A program made the translations under genes and the position numbers. Of a DNA stretch of 64,000 nt, positions 48,540 to 58,422 are shown piece by piece. The DNA comes from Lonepinella koalarum (GTDB lineage Bacteria > Pseudomonadota > Gammaproteobacteria > Enterobacterales > Pasteurellaceae). The stretch spans positions 1-64,000 of the forward strand of contig JAUNED010000005.1 of assembly GCA_030525745.1 (NCBI GenBank). The letters run 5' to 3'. The notes below the pieces were generated by a model that was not told where the DNA came from, searched no databases, and saw only the letters and a program-made list of their open reading frames with translations. Within the stretch, counting starts at the first letter, position 1. Every line of letters begins with the position of its first letter.

Positions 48540-49523
48540 TTACTTTAATTCCAATTCTATTTTATCAAACAACGCCCTAACTGCATTGGGTTCTTTTTCC
48601 GATTCGGCTTTTTCTACTAGTGAACGAGTTAAATGAGGAGAGAACAATGCAATAAAATCATACATATAATTACGTAAAAATGTACTATGCTTGAAGGCAA
48701 TTTGTGTCATACTTTCTCTGAATAAATGCCCTGCCTCTAATGCCACTAAATCTTCATCTCGTTCAGTATAAGCCATTGAAGCAATAATCCCTGCACCTAA
48801 TCCTAAACGCACATAGGTTTTAAGCACATCTGCATCTGTAGCAGTAAACACAATATTCGGTAAAATACCTGCACTATTAAAAGCATAATCTAAATCTGAT
48901 ACACCGGTGAAACCAAAAGTGTAAGTAATTAGGGGATATTTACCAAGTTCTTCAATAGTCAATTGATTGTTTTTATTTACAAATTCGATCAACGGGTGAT
49001 CTTTTTTCACTACGACAGAACGATTCCAACGATAGCAAGGTAATAAAATAACATCATCGAATAAATATTGGGCTTCTGTGGTAATAGCTAAATCAATTTC
49101 GCCTGATAACAATGCATCATAAAGTTGGTTTGGCGAACCTTGATGAATATGTACACTGACATCAGGATATTTTTTCTTAAAACGCTCAATAACTGCAGGT
49201 AACACATAACGAGCCTGAGTATGAGTCGTACCGATACGCAACACGCCATGATCAGGCTGAGTATATTCATTCGCAACAGATCGAATAGCCTGCGTTTTAA
49301 CCAACAGTTCTCGTGCGATGGCGACAATTTTTTTTCCTGCCGGTGTAATAGCTTTAATGTGTTTGCCACTGCGTTCAAAAATTTCCAACCCAAGTTCTTC
49401 TTCCAGTAAACGCAATTGTTTGCTCACACCGGGCTGAGAAGTGTAAAGTGCATTTGCTGCTTCGGTAATATTTAAATTTTGATTAACAATTTCAACGACA
49501 TAGCGTAATTGCTGGATTTTCAT
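48540..49523 (-). CDS. cysB: Cysteine regulon activator CysB
   Basis: A 327-residue LysR-type regulator. The N-terminal winged helix-turn-helix (MKIQQLRYVVEIVNQNLNITEAANALYTSQPGVSKQLRLLE) and effector domain match E. coli CysB (324). It activates sulfur assimilation in response to N-acetylserine. The order cysB-rluB-yciO-rnm on the minus strand recalls the Haemophilus arrangement. A USS lies between it and rluB. Confidence 0.94.
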   Translation of the reverse strand: MKIQQLRYVVEIVNQNLNITEAANALYTSQPGVSKQLRLLEEELGLEIFERSGKHIKAITPAGKKIVAIARELLVKTQAIRSVANEYTQPDHGVLRIGTTHTQARYVLPAVIERFKKKYPDVSVHIHQGSPNQLYDALLSGEIDLAITTEAQYLFDDVILLPCYRWNRSVVVKKDHPLIEFVNKNNQLTIEELGKYPLITYTFGFTGVSDLDYAFNSAGILPNIVFTATDADVLKTYVRLGLGAGIIASMAYTERDEDLVALEAGHLFRESMTQIAFKHSTFLRNYMYDFIALFSPHLTRSLVEKAESEKEPNAVRALFDKIELELK

Positions 49524-49554
49524 AAAAACACCCCAAAATTTAACCGCACTTTAA

Positions 49555-50637
49555 TTATTTATAACGCTTATTTAAATCTGAATAGCGTTTTACAGCCTTA
49601 CGAATTTGTCCGGTTTTCGGACGACGTTTTACTTGATCTAGATCTAACTTCGTTTCGGTTTCAGCTGGCAACCCTACCAATTCACGCAGATAATTCACAT
49701 TTTGTAAATCCATTTCCTGCCAGCCACCTCGAGGTAAAGATTTCATCAATTTAATGTTTCCATAACGAATACGGATCAAACGGCTCACCTGAATCCCCTG
49801 ACTCTCCCATAAGCGGCGTACTTCTCGATTGCGTCCTTCCATTAAGGTAACATAAAACCATTGATTTAATCCTGCTCCACCAACGCTTTTAATTTGAGTA
49901 AAGTTTGCCGGGCCATCTTCCAATTGAACACCTTTTTTCAATCGGTTAATCATAGCATCGTCCACTTCACCAAATACACGCACAGAATATTCTCGCTCCA
50001 CCTCGTGACTTGGGTGCATTAAGCGGTTCGCCAACTCGCCGTCTGTTGTAAACAACAATAAACCGGAAGTATTAATGTCCAAACGCCCTACAGCAATCCA
50101 ACGAGCGCCGTTTAAACGAGGCAAGCGATCAAATACCGTTGCCCGCCCTTCCGGATCATGACGAGTACAAAGTTCACCTTCCGGCTTATAATACATCAAC
50201 ACACGACAAACTTCTTTTTGCACCGCATTCAAATTAACAAGATGACCGTCAATACGAATTTTTAATCCGGAATGCATAACAACACGATCGCCTAAAGTGG
50301 CAATTTTGCCATCAACACTGACCCGCCCTTCTGCAATAATCGCTTCAATTTCACGGCGAGATCCCTGACCGGCATTGGCTAAAATTTTCTGCAATTTCTC
50401 GCCTGCCACTTTCGGTTTTTGCTCATTAACTTTTTCCTGTTGCACCGGTTTAGGCTTTCTCATCGGCAAAGGCTTACGCTCAAAATTGGCTTTTTCGGCA
50501 TTTTGAGTTTTGGCTGAACGGGTGGATTGAGGGGATTTTGACTGTTCCTCCCGCTTAAAGTGCGGTCGGTTTTCGTGACGTTTTTTATCATTCGACTTTT
50601 TGTCGTCAAATTTTGAACGGGCTGTTTGAAATTTCAT
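49555..50637 (-). CDS. rluB: 23S rRNA pseudouridine2605 synthase RluB
   Basis: A 360-residue RsuA-family pseudouridine synthase. A basic low-complexity N-terminus (Lys/Arg/Gln-rich, about 90 residues) precedes an S4 RNA-binding domain ([27 protein letters not shown]) and the catalytic domain with [26 protein letters not shown], where the Asp is catalytic. The ATG at 50637 has AGAGGAAA upstream; the frame could start at 50670. A USS lies within the N-terminal tail. Confidence 0.93.
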   Translation of the reverse strand: MKFQTARSKFDDKKSNDKKRHENRPHFKREEQSKSPQSTRSAKTQNAEKANFERKPLPMRKPKPVQQEKVNEQKPKVAGEKLQKILANAGQGSRREIEAIIAEGRVSVDGKIATLGDRVVMHSGLKIRIDGHLVNLNAVQKEVCRVLMYYKPEGELCTRHDPEGRATVFDRLPRLNGARWIAVGRLDINTSGLLLFTTDGELANRLMHPSHEVEREYSVRVFGEVDDAMINRLKKGVQLEDGPANFTQIKSVGGAGLNQWFYVTLMEGRNREVRRLWESQGIQVSRLIRIRYGNIKLMKSLPRGGWQEMDLQNVNYLRELVGLPAETETKLDLDQVKRRPKTGQIRKAVKRYSDLNKRYK

Positions 50638-50682
50638 AGGGTTTCCTCTTGTCGCTTTCCCAAGCGTCATTGTTGTTAAATG

Positions 50683-51300
50683 TTAAATAAAAGGTGTTAT
50701 AGAACCACTGCCTTGGCGTATCATAACCGGTGTATCCTCAGTTAAGTCAACCACCGTCGTAGGTTGTTGTCCCAGATAACCACCGTGAATAATCAAATCC
50801 ACTTGATGCTCCAAATGTTCTCGGATTTCTTCTGGATCCGATTGAGTCATTTCTTCGTTCGGCAACATTAAAGAACAAGATAAAATAGGCTCACCCAAAA
50901 CCTTTAATAAATCTAAAGCAATTTGATTATCCGGCACTCTCAAACCAATGGTTTTACGTTTTGTCATTAAACGACGAGGCACTTCTTTGGTCGCCGTCAA
51001 AATAAAGGTATAACGCCCCGGTGTATTATTTTTAATCAAGCGATAAGCAATATTACTCACTGTAGCATAATGAGATAATTCCGATAAATCACTACATACC
51101 AATGTAAAATTATGGTTTTCCGGTAATCGGCGAATCTGCACAATGCGATCCATTGCGTGCTTTTCCCCCAACATACAACCCAAGGCATAACCTGAATCTG
51201 TGGGATACACAATTACGCCACCTTGACGCAAAATATCCACCGCTTGATGAATCAAACGTTGCTGTGGATTTTCAGGGTGAATATAAAAAAACTGGCTCAT
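50683..51300 (-). CDS. yciO: YciO (Sua5/TsaC-family RNA-binding protein)
   Basis: A 205-residue TsaC/Sua5-family protein closely matching E. coli YciO (206) from MSQFFYIHPENPQQRL onward. YciO is related to threonylcarbamoyl-AMP synthases but its own role is uncertain. The ATG at 51300 lacks a normal ribosome binding site: a USS (51306-51314) occupies that position. A GTG inside the USS at 51312 is an alternative start. Confidence 0.9.
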   Translation of the reverse strand: MSQFFYIHPENPQQRLIHQAVDILRQGGVIVYPTDSGYALGCMLGEKHAMDRIVQIRRLPENHNFTLVCSDLSELSHYATVSNIAYRLIKNNTPGRYTFILTATKEVPRRLMTKRKTIGLRVPDNQIALDLLKVLGEPILSCSLMLPNEEMTQSDPEEIREHLEHQVDLIIHGGYLGQQPTTVVDLTEDTPVMIRQGSGSITPFI

Positions 51301-51395
51301 TTTTGACCGCACTTTTGTAGAAAATTAGGCGTAAGTATAGCGGATTTTTACATAATCTTATAACATTTTCTAAAGAAGATAGAAATTGGGGAATA

Positions 51396-51845
51396 TCATC
51401 GTTCCCTCAAAAAAACAGGTTCTCTTACCCTCGCATCTGAAATTAACTTACCCGATTCTAAATCAACTATTATATATCGCCCAAACTTCAACAAGTTTTT
51501 CTCTATACCATCATTTAAAATACCTTCTTCATCGTAATAAATCGTTAAATATCCATTATCATCTAAATCATCATTGGTACTTTGAACTACTGTTAATAAT
51601 TGATTTCAGCTACCTCGATCCACACAAACGGGCTTGGAGAAATCATAAACCACTTTGATTTTATCTATTATTTTTCTCTTTATTCTTTTATCAGTTCTCT
51701 TATCCCAAATAAAAATTTGACTACATCTTTCATCTACTGTTACTACCCGGTAAAGGGAATTTTCAAAAATCACCTCTTCTACAACGGCATATAATGAGGT
51801 TGGAAAAATAAAGAAACATAATAAAATCAAATACTTTCTAAACAT
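51396..51845 (-). pseudogene. Secreted-protein gene broken by an in-frame TGA
   Basis: From the ATG at 51845 the frame runs 79 codons (signal peptide MFRKYLILLCFFIFPTSLYA) to TGA at 51606-51608, then continues open for 69 more codons (NQLLTVVQSTNDDLDDNGYL...) to a second TGA at 51396-51398. The second half keeps normal acidic, surface-like residues, so it looks like one 148-residue protein interrupted once. No SECIS-like hairpin follows the TGA. Its ATG overlaps the rnm stop region. The family is unknown. Confidence 0.6.
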
Positions 51846-52671
51846 TTAATTCATTCCAAACCGGTCTAACATTACTCGGTAAATGTAAGGATTTACCTAA
51901 TTCAATCCAAGCACAGGGAAAATGAAAATCCGATCCGACTGATGCCAACAATGAAAATTCATTTGCCCAACGAGCCAATAATTGACGCTGATCCGGTGTT
52001 TGCCCACAACCTGCCACTTCAATCGCCTTACCACCCCATTGAGTAAAATCGGCAATCAGCTGATGAATTTTGCGATTTGTCATCGTATAACGTAAGGGGT
52101 GAGCCAATACTGAAATACCACCTGATTGATGAATTGTCTCAATTGCCGAGGAAATATCGATCCATTGTGCTTTTACATAAGCAGGTTTCCCTTGAGAAAG
52201 GTATTTTTTAAAGGCTTGACCTTCGTTCGATACTTTACCGATTTGCACCAAATAACGGGCATAATGGGCTCTTGTCACTTCTCCATTAGCTAATTTTTTT
52301 GCTCCTTCAAAAGCCTTTTCAATGCCAATTTTTTCCAATTTTTCGCCAATTTCCACCGCTCTTTGTTGACGCAAATCTGCTTGTCGATTCAAAAGTGCGG
52401 TCATTTTCGGGTGAGTTTCATCAAAACCCAAACCAACTATATGAATTCCACGATTGTCCCATAAAGTAGAAATCTCTACGCCTGAAACCAGTTCAATTCC
52501 ATTTTCTTTAGCCGCAATTTTCGCTTCTGTAATCCCATTTACCGTATCGTGATCGCATAATGCCAGCACATTCACACCTTGCTCAGCCGCACGCAGTACC
52601 ACTTCTCTAGGAGAAAAAATACCGTCTGAAGCGGTACTATGGCAATGTAAATCGTAAATTTTATCCCGCAT
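51838..52671 (-). CDS. rnm: PHP-domain nuclease (RNase AM, TrpH/YciV)
   Basis: A 277-residue PHP phosphoesterase that trims 5' ends of rRNA and other RNAs and acts on 3',5'-nucleoside bisphosphates. Metal-site motifs: YDLHCHSTASDG, LCDHDTVNG, ELVSGVEIST, HIVGL, LAHPLRY and GSDFHFPCAWIELG. I chose the ATG at 52671 (GGGAAGC upstream); the frame could extend to 52707. A USS lies inside at about 52393. Confidence 0.92.
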   Translation of the reverse strand: MRDKIYDLHCHSTASDGIFSPREVVLRAAEQGVNVLALCDHDTVNGITEAKIAAKENGIELVSGVEISTLWDNRGIHIVGLGFDETHPKMTALLNRQADLRQQRAVEIGEKLEKIGIEKAFEGAKKLANGEVTRAHYARYLVQIGKVSNEGQAFKKYLSQGKPAYVKAQWIDISSAIETIHQSGGISVLAHPLRYTMTNRKIHQLIADFTQWGGKAIEVAGCGQTPDQRQLLARWANEFSLLASVGSDFHFPCAWIELGKSLHLPSNVRPVWNELNV

Positions 52672-52709
52672 AAATGCTTCCCTATTCTTTTCCAAACTGT
52701 ATTCCATAC

Positions 52710-52738
52710 AAAAGTGCGGTAAAATTTACCGCACTTTT
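52710..52738 (-). terminator. Inverted USS pair between pyrD and rnm
   Basis: AAAAGTGCGGTAAA (52710-52723) pairs with TTTACCGCACTTTT (52725-52738); a short loop. It lies just after the pyrD stop and before rnm. Confidence 0.6.
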
Positions 52739-52763
52739 TGTTTATTATCTCTGTTCCGGCTAT

Positions 52764-53786
52764 TTATTTTATCGTAGCCACCAATTGTTTTACCAACTGA
52801 GGGCCGTGATAAATTAATCCCGAATAAATCTGCAATAATTCTGCACCGGCTCCCATTTTTTCACGAGCATTTTCCACACCATCGATACCACCGCTGCCAA
52901 TAATCGGGATATTACCTTTCAATTCTCGGTGCAAACGACGAATAATTTGCGTGCTTTTCTGTTGCAAAGGCTTACCACTTAAACCACCAATTTCATCGGC
53001 ATATTTCAAACCTTGCACATTTTCTCTTGAAATGGTGGTATTAGTCGCAATCACGCCGTCCATTTGATGTCGCATAAGCGTATCGGCAATTTGTATGATT
53101 TCTGCCTCACTTAAATCCGGTGCAATTTTAACGGCAATAGGCACATATTTATTGTATTGATTTGACAAGATTTTTTGACGTTCTTTAATCCCTAGCAATA
53201 AGTCGTCTAAGGCTTCGCCATATTGCAGTTGGCGTAAATCCGGCGTATTGGGTGACGAAATATTAACGGTAATATAGTCCGCATAATTGTAGGCTTTATT
53301 CAGACAAAAAATATAATCCTCTTTCCCTTTCTCGATAGGCGTGATTTTATTTTTACCGATATTAATCCCTAAAACTCCTTCATAACGGGATTTTTTGACA
53401 TTTTCAATCAAATAATCAATTCCTAAATTATTGAATCCATTGCGATTAATGATACCTTCAGCTTCTGTTAAACGAAATTGCCGAGGCTTGGCATTCCCCT
53501 CCTGTGCAAGTGGTGTCACTGTGCCGACTTCAATAAATCCAAAACCTAAAGCGCCAAAACCGTCAATGGCTTCCCCATTTTTATCTGCGCCGGCAGCTAA
53601 ACCGACAGGGTTTTTAAAACGAATCCCCATCACCGTTTTTTCTTTCCCTTGAGGACAATTTACCGCCAATTTCAGTAATGGGTTTAGAGGTGAATTACCA
53701 ATATGTTTCAACAAATTGATCGTGAGATTATGTGCGGTTTCCGCTTCAAGGGAAAATAATCCTTTACGAAGGTATTGGTATAACAT
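52764..53786 (-). CDS. pyrD: Dihydroorotate dehydrogenase (quinone), class 2
   Basis: A 340-residue membrane-associated flavoenzyme of pyrimidine synthesis that passes electrons to quinone. The N-terminal helix [19 protein letters not shown] is the class 2 membrane part; [47 protein letters not shown] (catalytic Ser) and IGSGGIDG follow. A short gap (8 bases) separates it from pepN upstream. Confidence 0.96.
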   Translation of the reverse strand: MLYQYLRKGLFSLEAETAHNLTINLLKHIGNSPLNPLLKLAVNCPQGKEKTVMGIRFKNPVGLAAGADKNGEAIDGFGALGFGFIEVGTVTPLAQEGNAKPRQFRLTEAEGIINRNGFNNLGIDYLIENVKKSRYEGVLGINIGKNKITPIEKGKEDYIFCLNKAYNYADYITVNISSPNTPDLRQLQYGEALDDLLLGIKERQKILSNQYNKYVPIAVKIAPDLSEAEIIQIADTLMRHQMDGVIATNTTISRENVQGLKYADEIGGLSGKPLQQKSTQIIRRLHRELKGNIPIIGSGGIDGVENAREKMGAGAELLQIYSGLIYHGPQLVKQLVATIK

Positions 53787-53794
53787 AGTATTAA

Positions 53795-56404
53795 TTACTG
53801 TAGTGCTTTTTCAATTTTCTCAAATAAATCTTTAGACAAGTTTTCAACTTCGTTTAATCGTTCCAATGCACGTTTCATCAAAGTTTTACGTTGACTGTCA
53901 TAGCGTTTAAAACGAATTAAAGGCTCTATTAACCTTGCCGCTACTTGTGGATTACTCTCATTTAAGCGAATTAATATATCTGTTAAAAAACGGTAGCCTG
54001 AACCATCAATAGCATGAAATGCCCGTAGATTTTGATTAATAAAACTGCCCACTAATGCACGCAATCGGTTCGGATTATTGAAATTAAAACTTGGGTGTAA
54101 CATTAATTCTTCCACCAAACGCAATATATTTTGATCTGGACGAGTAGCTTGCAGTGAAAACCATTTATCCATGACTAATCCATCATGTTGCCATTTTTGT
54201 TCAAAATCCGCTAATAAACTGTCACGGCAAGGAAGTTGTGCTTTCGTTGCTGCATTCAAAGCTGCAAGTGTATCTGTCATATTATTCGCATTAGCATAAT
54301 GCTTATTGACCCAATTATTACCTGCCGCGGTTAATGCCAAATACTGTAAACAAAGATTTCGTAAACCTCTCAAAGCAATATCTTGCGGTTGAATACGATA
54401 ATCTTCCAATTGGATTTGCTGATAAGTTGCCAATAATTGCGTTTGTAATTGTTCAGCAATGGTACGCTGCATAAAATCCCGTACTAAAGCAATCCCTTCA
54501 GGTTCAATAACCTTGAACAACTCGGCAAATTCCGTTTCTTTCGGTAATGTTAATAATAAAGTGGTCAATTCCACATTTTGCTTATAATTTGCCAAGATAT
54601 GAGAAAGTGCAGTCAAAATTTGTGGAGAAAATTCAAACTGTAAACCTTGTTGGTACAACGATAAATTGCGTTTTAGTTCACTAGCAAATAACATTTGCAT
54701 AGCATCCCAACGCACAAATTCATTCTCAGCAAATTGTAACAATACTAATAATTGCTCTGTAGTGTAATCATATTCTAATTTCACCGGTGCAGAAAAATCA
54801 CACAACAACGCCGGCACCGGCTGACTGGTTAAACCGTCAAATTCAAATACTTGCTCGGCTGCAGTAACATTCAGAATGTCACTCACTACATCACCACGAT
54901 GCATTAAAGTTTGTGGTAAGCCGTTTTTATCATAAAGTGCGATTTTTAACGGAATATGCAAATTCACTTTATCCATTTGATCGACAGTCGGTGGTGTGAT
55001 TTGTGAGACATAAAGCTTATAGCTGTGTTTATGTGCGTCATAACTGTCTGACACCGTTAATTCCGGGGTTCCCGACTGACTATACCAATGTTTAAACTGT
55101 GTTAAATCCACGCCTGAAGCACGTTCCATTGCAGAAATAAAATCATCGCAAGTAGCCGCTTTTCCGTCATTTTCAGCGATATAAAGCTGCATTCCCGCTT
55201 GGAAGGCTTTTTCCCCTAATAGGGTATGGATCATTCTGATCACTTCCGCCCCTTTTTCATACACTGTCATAGTGTAGAAATTGTTCATCTCCAACACTTT
55301 TTCAGGGCGAATGGGGTGTGACATTGGGCTTGCGTCTTCGGCAAATTGAGCAGTACGCAAAATTTTTACATTATTAATCCGATTGACTGCTCGGGAACCG
55401 AGATCAGAAGAAAATTCCTGATCACGGAAAACCGTTAAACCTTCTTTCAAGCTCAATTGGAACCAATCTCGACAAGTCACACGATTTCCTGTCCAGTTAT
55501 GGAAATACTCATGCCCGATTACCGCTTCAATAGCTAAATAATCCTCATCTGTTGCAGTTTGCGGATTAGCCAACACAAATTTAGAATTGAATACGTTCAA
55601 GCCTTTGTTTTCCATTGCCCCCATATTAAAGAAATCCACGGCGACAATCATATAAATGTCTAAATCGTATTCCAAACCGAAACGGTCTTCATCCCATTTC
55701 ATTGATTTTTTCAGGCTTTCCATTGCCCAATCCGCACGGTTTAAATTGCCACGATCCACATAAAGTTCTAAGGAGACAGTGCGACCACTTTTGGTCACAA
55801 ATTGATCTTGTAACAAATCAAAATCGCCTGCAACCAATGCAAACAAATAGCTTGGTTTCGGGAAAGGATCTTGCCATTCAACCCAATGGCGACCATCGTC
55901 CAATTCACCTTGTGCAATACGGTTTCCATTAGATAATAAATAAGGATATTTGCTTTTATCAGCGGTGATTTTCGTGGTGTAACGTGCCAATACATCAGGA
56001 CGATCTAACATATAGGTAATTTGACGGAATCCCTCGGCTTCACATTGAGTACAAATTCCCTCCCCCGATTGATATAAACCTTGCAAAGAAGTATTTGTCT
56101 CAGGAACCAGATAAGTCACAATTTCTAAGCAAAATTCCACCGCACTTTTTCCGCTTAAATCTAAGGTCAAACCTTCGCTGTCTTGCTTGTAAGCAGTAAA
56201 ATTTTCGCCGTTAAATTTAATCGAAGCAAATTGGAAACTATGTCCATCTAAACGAAGTTGGGTTGCTTCAGAATTGAGTTGTTGAAAACGGGTTGTGGCA
56301 GTCACAACAGTATGTTGCGGATCTAATTGAACATCAAGATAAATATCGGTAACTGTAAAATCAGGTGTTTTATAATCTTTTCTGTATTTTGCTTTCGCCA
56401 GCAT
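53795..56404 (-). CDS. pepN: Aminopeptidase N
   Basis: An 869-residue zinc M1 aminopeptidase. Substrate motif GAMENKGL and the zinc site [11 protein letters not shown] (HExxH-x18-E) are clear. Length matches E. coli PepN (870). The ATG at 56404 ([16 protein letters not shown]) fits the family best; another in-frame ATG at 56416 is 4 codons upstream. A USS lies inside at about 56142. Confidence 0.95.
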   Translation of the reverse strand: MLAKAKYRKDYKTPDFTVTDIYLDVQLDPQHTVVTATTRFQQLNSEATQLRLDGHSFQFASIKFNGENFTAYKQDSEGLTLDLSGKSAVEFCLEIVTYLVPETNTSLQGLYQSGEGICTQCEAEGFRQITYMLDRPDVLARYTTKITADKSKYPYLLSNGNRIAQGELDDGRHWVEWQDPFPKPSYLFALVAGDFDLLQDQFVTKSGRTVSLELYVDRGNLNRADWAMESLKKSMKWDEDRFGLEYDLDIYMIVAVDFFNMGAMENKGLNVFNSKFVLANPQTATDEDYLAIEAVIGHEYFHNWTGNRVTCRDWFQLSLKEGLTVFRDQEFSSDLGSRAVNRINNVKILRTAQFAEDASPMSHPIRPEKVLEMNNFYTMTVYEKGAEVIRMIHTLLGEKAFQAGMQLYIAENDGKAATCDDFISAMERASGVDLTQFKHWYSQSGTPELTVSDSYDAHKHSYKLYVSQITPPTVDQMDKVNLHIPLKIALYDKNGLPQTLMHRGDVVSDILNVTAAEQVFEFDGLTSQPVPALLCDFSAPVKLEYDYTTEQLLVLLQFAENEFVRWDAMQMLFASELKRNLSLYQQGLQFEFSPQILTALSHILANYKQNVELTTLLLTLPKETEFAELFKVIEPEGIALVRDFMQRTIAEQLQTQLLATYQQIQLEDYRIQPQDIALRGLRNLCLQYLALTAAGNNWVNKHYANANNMTDTLAALNAATKAQLPCRDSLLADFEQKWQHDGLVMDKWFSLQATRPDQNILRLVEELMLHPSFNFNNPNRLRALVGSFINQNLRAFHAIDGSGYRFLTDILIRLNESNPQVAARLIEPLIRFKRYDSQRKTLMKRALERLNEVENLSKDLFEKIEKALQ

Positions 56405-56475
56405 AAAAATATCCATTAAATAGCTGATAAAATTGGGATTAGAATATGCTTTTTAGTCGTAATTTGCAATTCATT

Positions 56476-57111
56476 TCACACCTTCGGCAAATTCAAATTA
56501 AAGCGGATTGCCAGCAGGCGGATCATAATCACGGTAAACACTGTGGCAAGGTAAACCCAATCGCTCTCTACCCCAAATGAATTGGCGGTGACAAAAATCA
56601 CCCCACCGGCAAGGCTGGCTGTCACATAGACCTCTTTTTGCAGAATAATCGGCACTTCGTTGCGTAAAATATCACGAATCAAGCCACCAAAACAGCCGGT
56701 TACACCGCCTAGTGCCACGCAGATCAGCGGGTGCAAGCCGAAATCCAAGCCTTTTTGCACGCCAATCACGGTAAATACGCCAAGCCCGATAGCATCAAAC
56801 ACCAGCAAGCCGGTCTGCCAACGTTTGCGGGAAATTTGGTTGCGGAAAATGGCGGTAATCACCACGGCAAGGGTAATCATCAGCACATAGATCGGTTGTT
56901 TCATCCAAAACACCGGCGTGGAACCAATCATCATATCCCGTAGCGTACCGCCCCCGACACCGGTCACAAACGCCAAAATAAACATACCGAAAATATCCAT
57001 TTTGTGCTGACGGGCGGCGATTGCCCCTGAAATCGCAAACACGATAGTGCCGATTAAGTCCTGAATAAACAGGAACGACCACGGCAATTCGGGAATGAGG
57101 CTAGTGAACAC
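56476..57111 (-). CDS. TRIC/UPF0126 family membrane protein (full copy)
   Basis: A 211-residue protein with about seven membrane helices and the two GGGxxRD repeats of the TRIC/UPF0126 (YicG-type) family: TGVGGGTLRDMMIG and TGCFGGLIRDILRN. Relatives are cation channels; the bacterial ion is not settled. I chose the GTG at 57111 because AAGGAG lies 6 bases upstream; an in-frame start at 57165 lies inside the neighbour's region. Codon use is richer in G+C than pepN (one line counts 35/60). Its start region is duplicated at 59357-59522. Confidence 0.85.
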   Translation of the reverse strand: MFTSLIPELPWSFLFIQDLIGTIVFAISGAIAARQHKMDIFGMFILAFVTGVGGGTLRDMMIGSTPVFWMKQPIYVLMITLAVVITAIFRNQISRKRWQTGLLVFDAIGLGVFTVIGVQKGLDFGLHPLICVALGGVTGCFGGLIRDILRNEVPIILQKEVYVTASLAGGVIFVTANSFGVESDWVYLATVFTVIMIRLLAIRFNLNLPKV

Positions 57112-57124
57112 AGTTTTCTCCTTT

Positions 57125-57133
57125 ACAAGCGGT
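57125..57133 (+). repeat. Apl-type uptake signal sequence
   Basis: ACAAGCGGT followed at the proper distance by TTTTGCAA. This is the Actinobacillus/Mannheimia-type USS, unlike the AAGTGCGGT found elsewhere in this window. Confidence 0.65.
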
Positions 57134-57157
57134 CGGTTTATCGACAAATTTTGCAAC

Positions 57158-58201
57158 TTATTCAATCACTTCAGAAACCAAAGTTGGCAACATCCAAGAA
57201 CCTTCGTTAAAACCACGGCATTGTCCAGTGCTAAATTCATCGCTCTTTATAAATTGCTTTCCGTTCCAAACCGCTTCTTTACCTAGCCAACAATCGCCCA
57301 ACCCACGCATTTTATAGCTGCCGTAGAGTTTGCCTTCTTCGAACTCCGTATAGTCAGTTGAATGCCAAAAGACTTGTTTTTCTGCCGAATCAGTCAGCAC
57401 ATAAAGCAATGAATCATCATTACACCACGACCCGACCAATTTTCGTTCAGCAGAAAGCTGTTGCACACTAATTGAGTTTCCTTCCGCGCCAAGAGACGAA
57501 CATTCATCTTCAGAAATTGCTTTTTTTAGCAATGCCAAACGTGGGGCGTAACCTGGATTTTCTTCCAAAATTTGCTCAACAACCCAAGACGAATTTTGCA
57601 TCAACGGATTAAGCAGCTTGATTGTAGGCACTGGCTGTGGAGCTAAAATCGGTTTATCGCTCTTGCCTTTTTGCACTAATGCCGTCGGCGTATTCAGACG
57701 TTGTTGGAACTCGTCCATTTTCTTCATTACTGCCGTTGAGCCGGTACTCGAAATAAACCAAGTCTTATCGCCACCGTAGAGCTTTCCTCGAATTTGGATG
57801 TCCGGTACGCCGATCAATTCAAGCAATAATCTCTCCGTTTGAGCAGCACTGAGTTTATATATTTCTTCTTCCTGCCACGCCAACTTGCCTAAAGTTTTCC
57901 CATTCAGCCATAAAGTTGGATCTTCAATAACCGCATTATCGTGCTCTAAATGCTCGTATTGAATTTTAATAAATCCCTCTATCGCCTTATTACCTGCCTC
58001 TCGAATAAATAAGATTGAAATAGGTTCAGAAGGCTCCTCTGCGTTGTAAGCGACATCGTGCCAACCATAACCCGCCATTCGGCAAGTGCCTGTGTTATCG
58101 CAGGCAATTTCCCAATCTTTGTGTTCAAAATGAAAGCCCTCTAACGCAAGGCTGTGGAAAGAAAATAACGCCAATAATAATCCTAGATTGAGTCTTAACA
58201 T
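57158..58201 (-). CDS. DUF1176-type secreted protein, copy A
   Basis: A 347-residue protein with signal peptide [22 protein letters not shown]1176-like features: paired cysteines ([13 protein letters not shown]), a central repeat-like domain and the C-terminal [21 protein letters not shown] segment. Function unknown. The first 22 residues are identical to copy B at 59548-60591 and the end is very similar; the middle third has diverged. The ATG at 58201 keeps the AAGGAAACC ribosome binding site, which itself comes from a duplicated glnD 3' end. Confidence 0.8.
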   Translation of the reverse strand: MLRLNLGLLLALFSFHSLALEGFHFEHKDWEIACDNTGTCRMAGYGWHDVAYNAEEPSEPISILFIREAGNKAIEGFIKIQYEHLEHDNAVIEDPTLWLNGKTLGKLAWQEEEIYKLSAAQTERLLLELIGVPDIQIRGKLYGGDKTWFISSTGSTAVMKKMDEFQQRLNTPTALVQKGKSDKPILAPQPVPTIKLLNPLMQNSSWVVEQILEENPGYAPRLALLKKAISEDECSSLGAEGNSISVQQLSAERKLVGSWCNDDSLLYVLTDSAEKQVFWHSTDYTEFEEGKLYGSYKMRGLGDCWLGKEAVWNGKQFIKSDEFSTGQCRGFNEGSWMLPTLVSEVIE

Positions 58202-58278
58202 AAGGTTTCCTTTAATCGTTGTCTTTTCACCAAACAATCACCCTCAAAATTCAATAATGTGTGAGTAGTTGCACAAAT
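58202..58278 (-). pseudogene. Mosaic remnant of glnD
   Basis: Three pieces of glnD lie side by side. 58202-58222 is identical to the glnD 3' end (60592-60612). 58224-58258 matches glnD 61145-61179 with one mismatch. 58260-58278 matches 61427-61445 with two mismatches, the least certain piece. About 530 and 250 bases of glnD are missing between them. It shows the DUF1176-glnD unit was once complete here too. Confidence 0.75.
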
Positions 58279-58371
58279 GTCTTCCCCCAAAGCATAATGT
58301 TCGCCGTGAGACTGGCAGAATGGGGGTGGGGAACTCACCATTTTGAACATATCTTTCCTTTTCCTAACCGA

Positions 58372-58380
58372 ACAAGCGGT
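58372..58380 (+). repeat. Apl-type uptake signal sequence
   Basis: ACAAGCGGT followed by a T-rich stretch and TTTTTGCAAA, again the Apl-type pattern, between the glnD remnant and the next gene. Confidence 0.65.
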
Positions 58381-58422
58381 CTTTTTTCATTATTTTTTTG
58401 CAAAAACGCAAGTATGCCGGTT

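Noticed and set aside
51606..51608. TGA as a selenocysteine codon in the secreted protein
   Set aside because: No SECIS-like hairpin follows and there is no redox context; a nonsense change is simpler.
51386..51658. Plus-strand 90-residue ORF
   Set aside because: It is antisense to the broken secreted-protein gene, and its composition is that of a shadow frame.
56501..57165. Upstream in-frame start at 57165 for the TRIC gene
   Set aside because: It overlaps the end of DUF1176 copy A and lacks a ribosome binding site, whereas the GTG at 57111 has AAGGAG and is shared by the duplicate.
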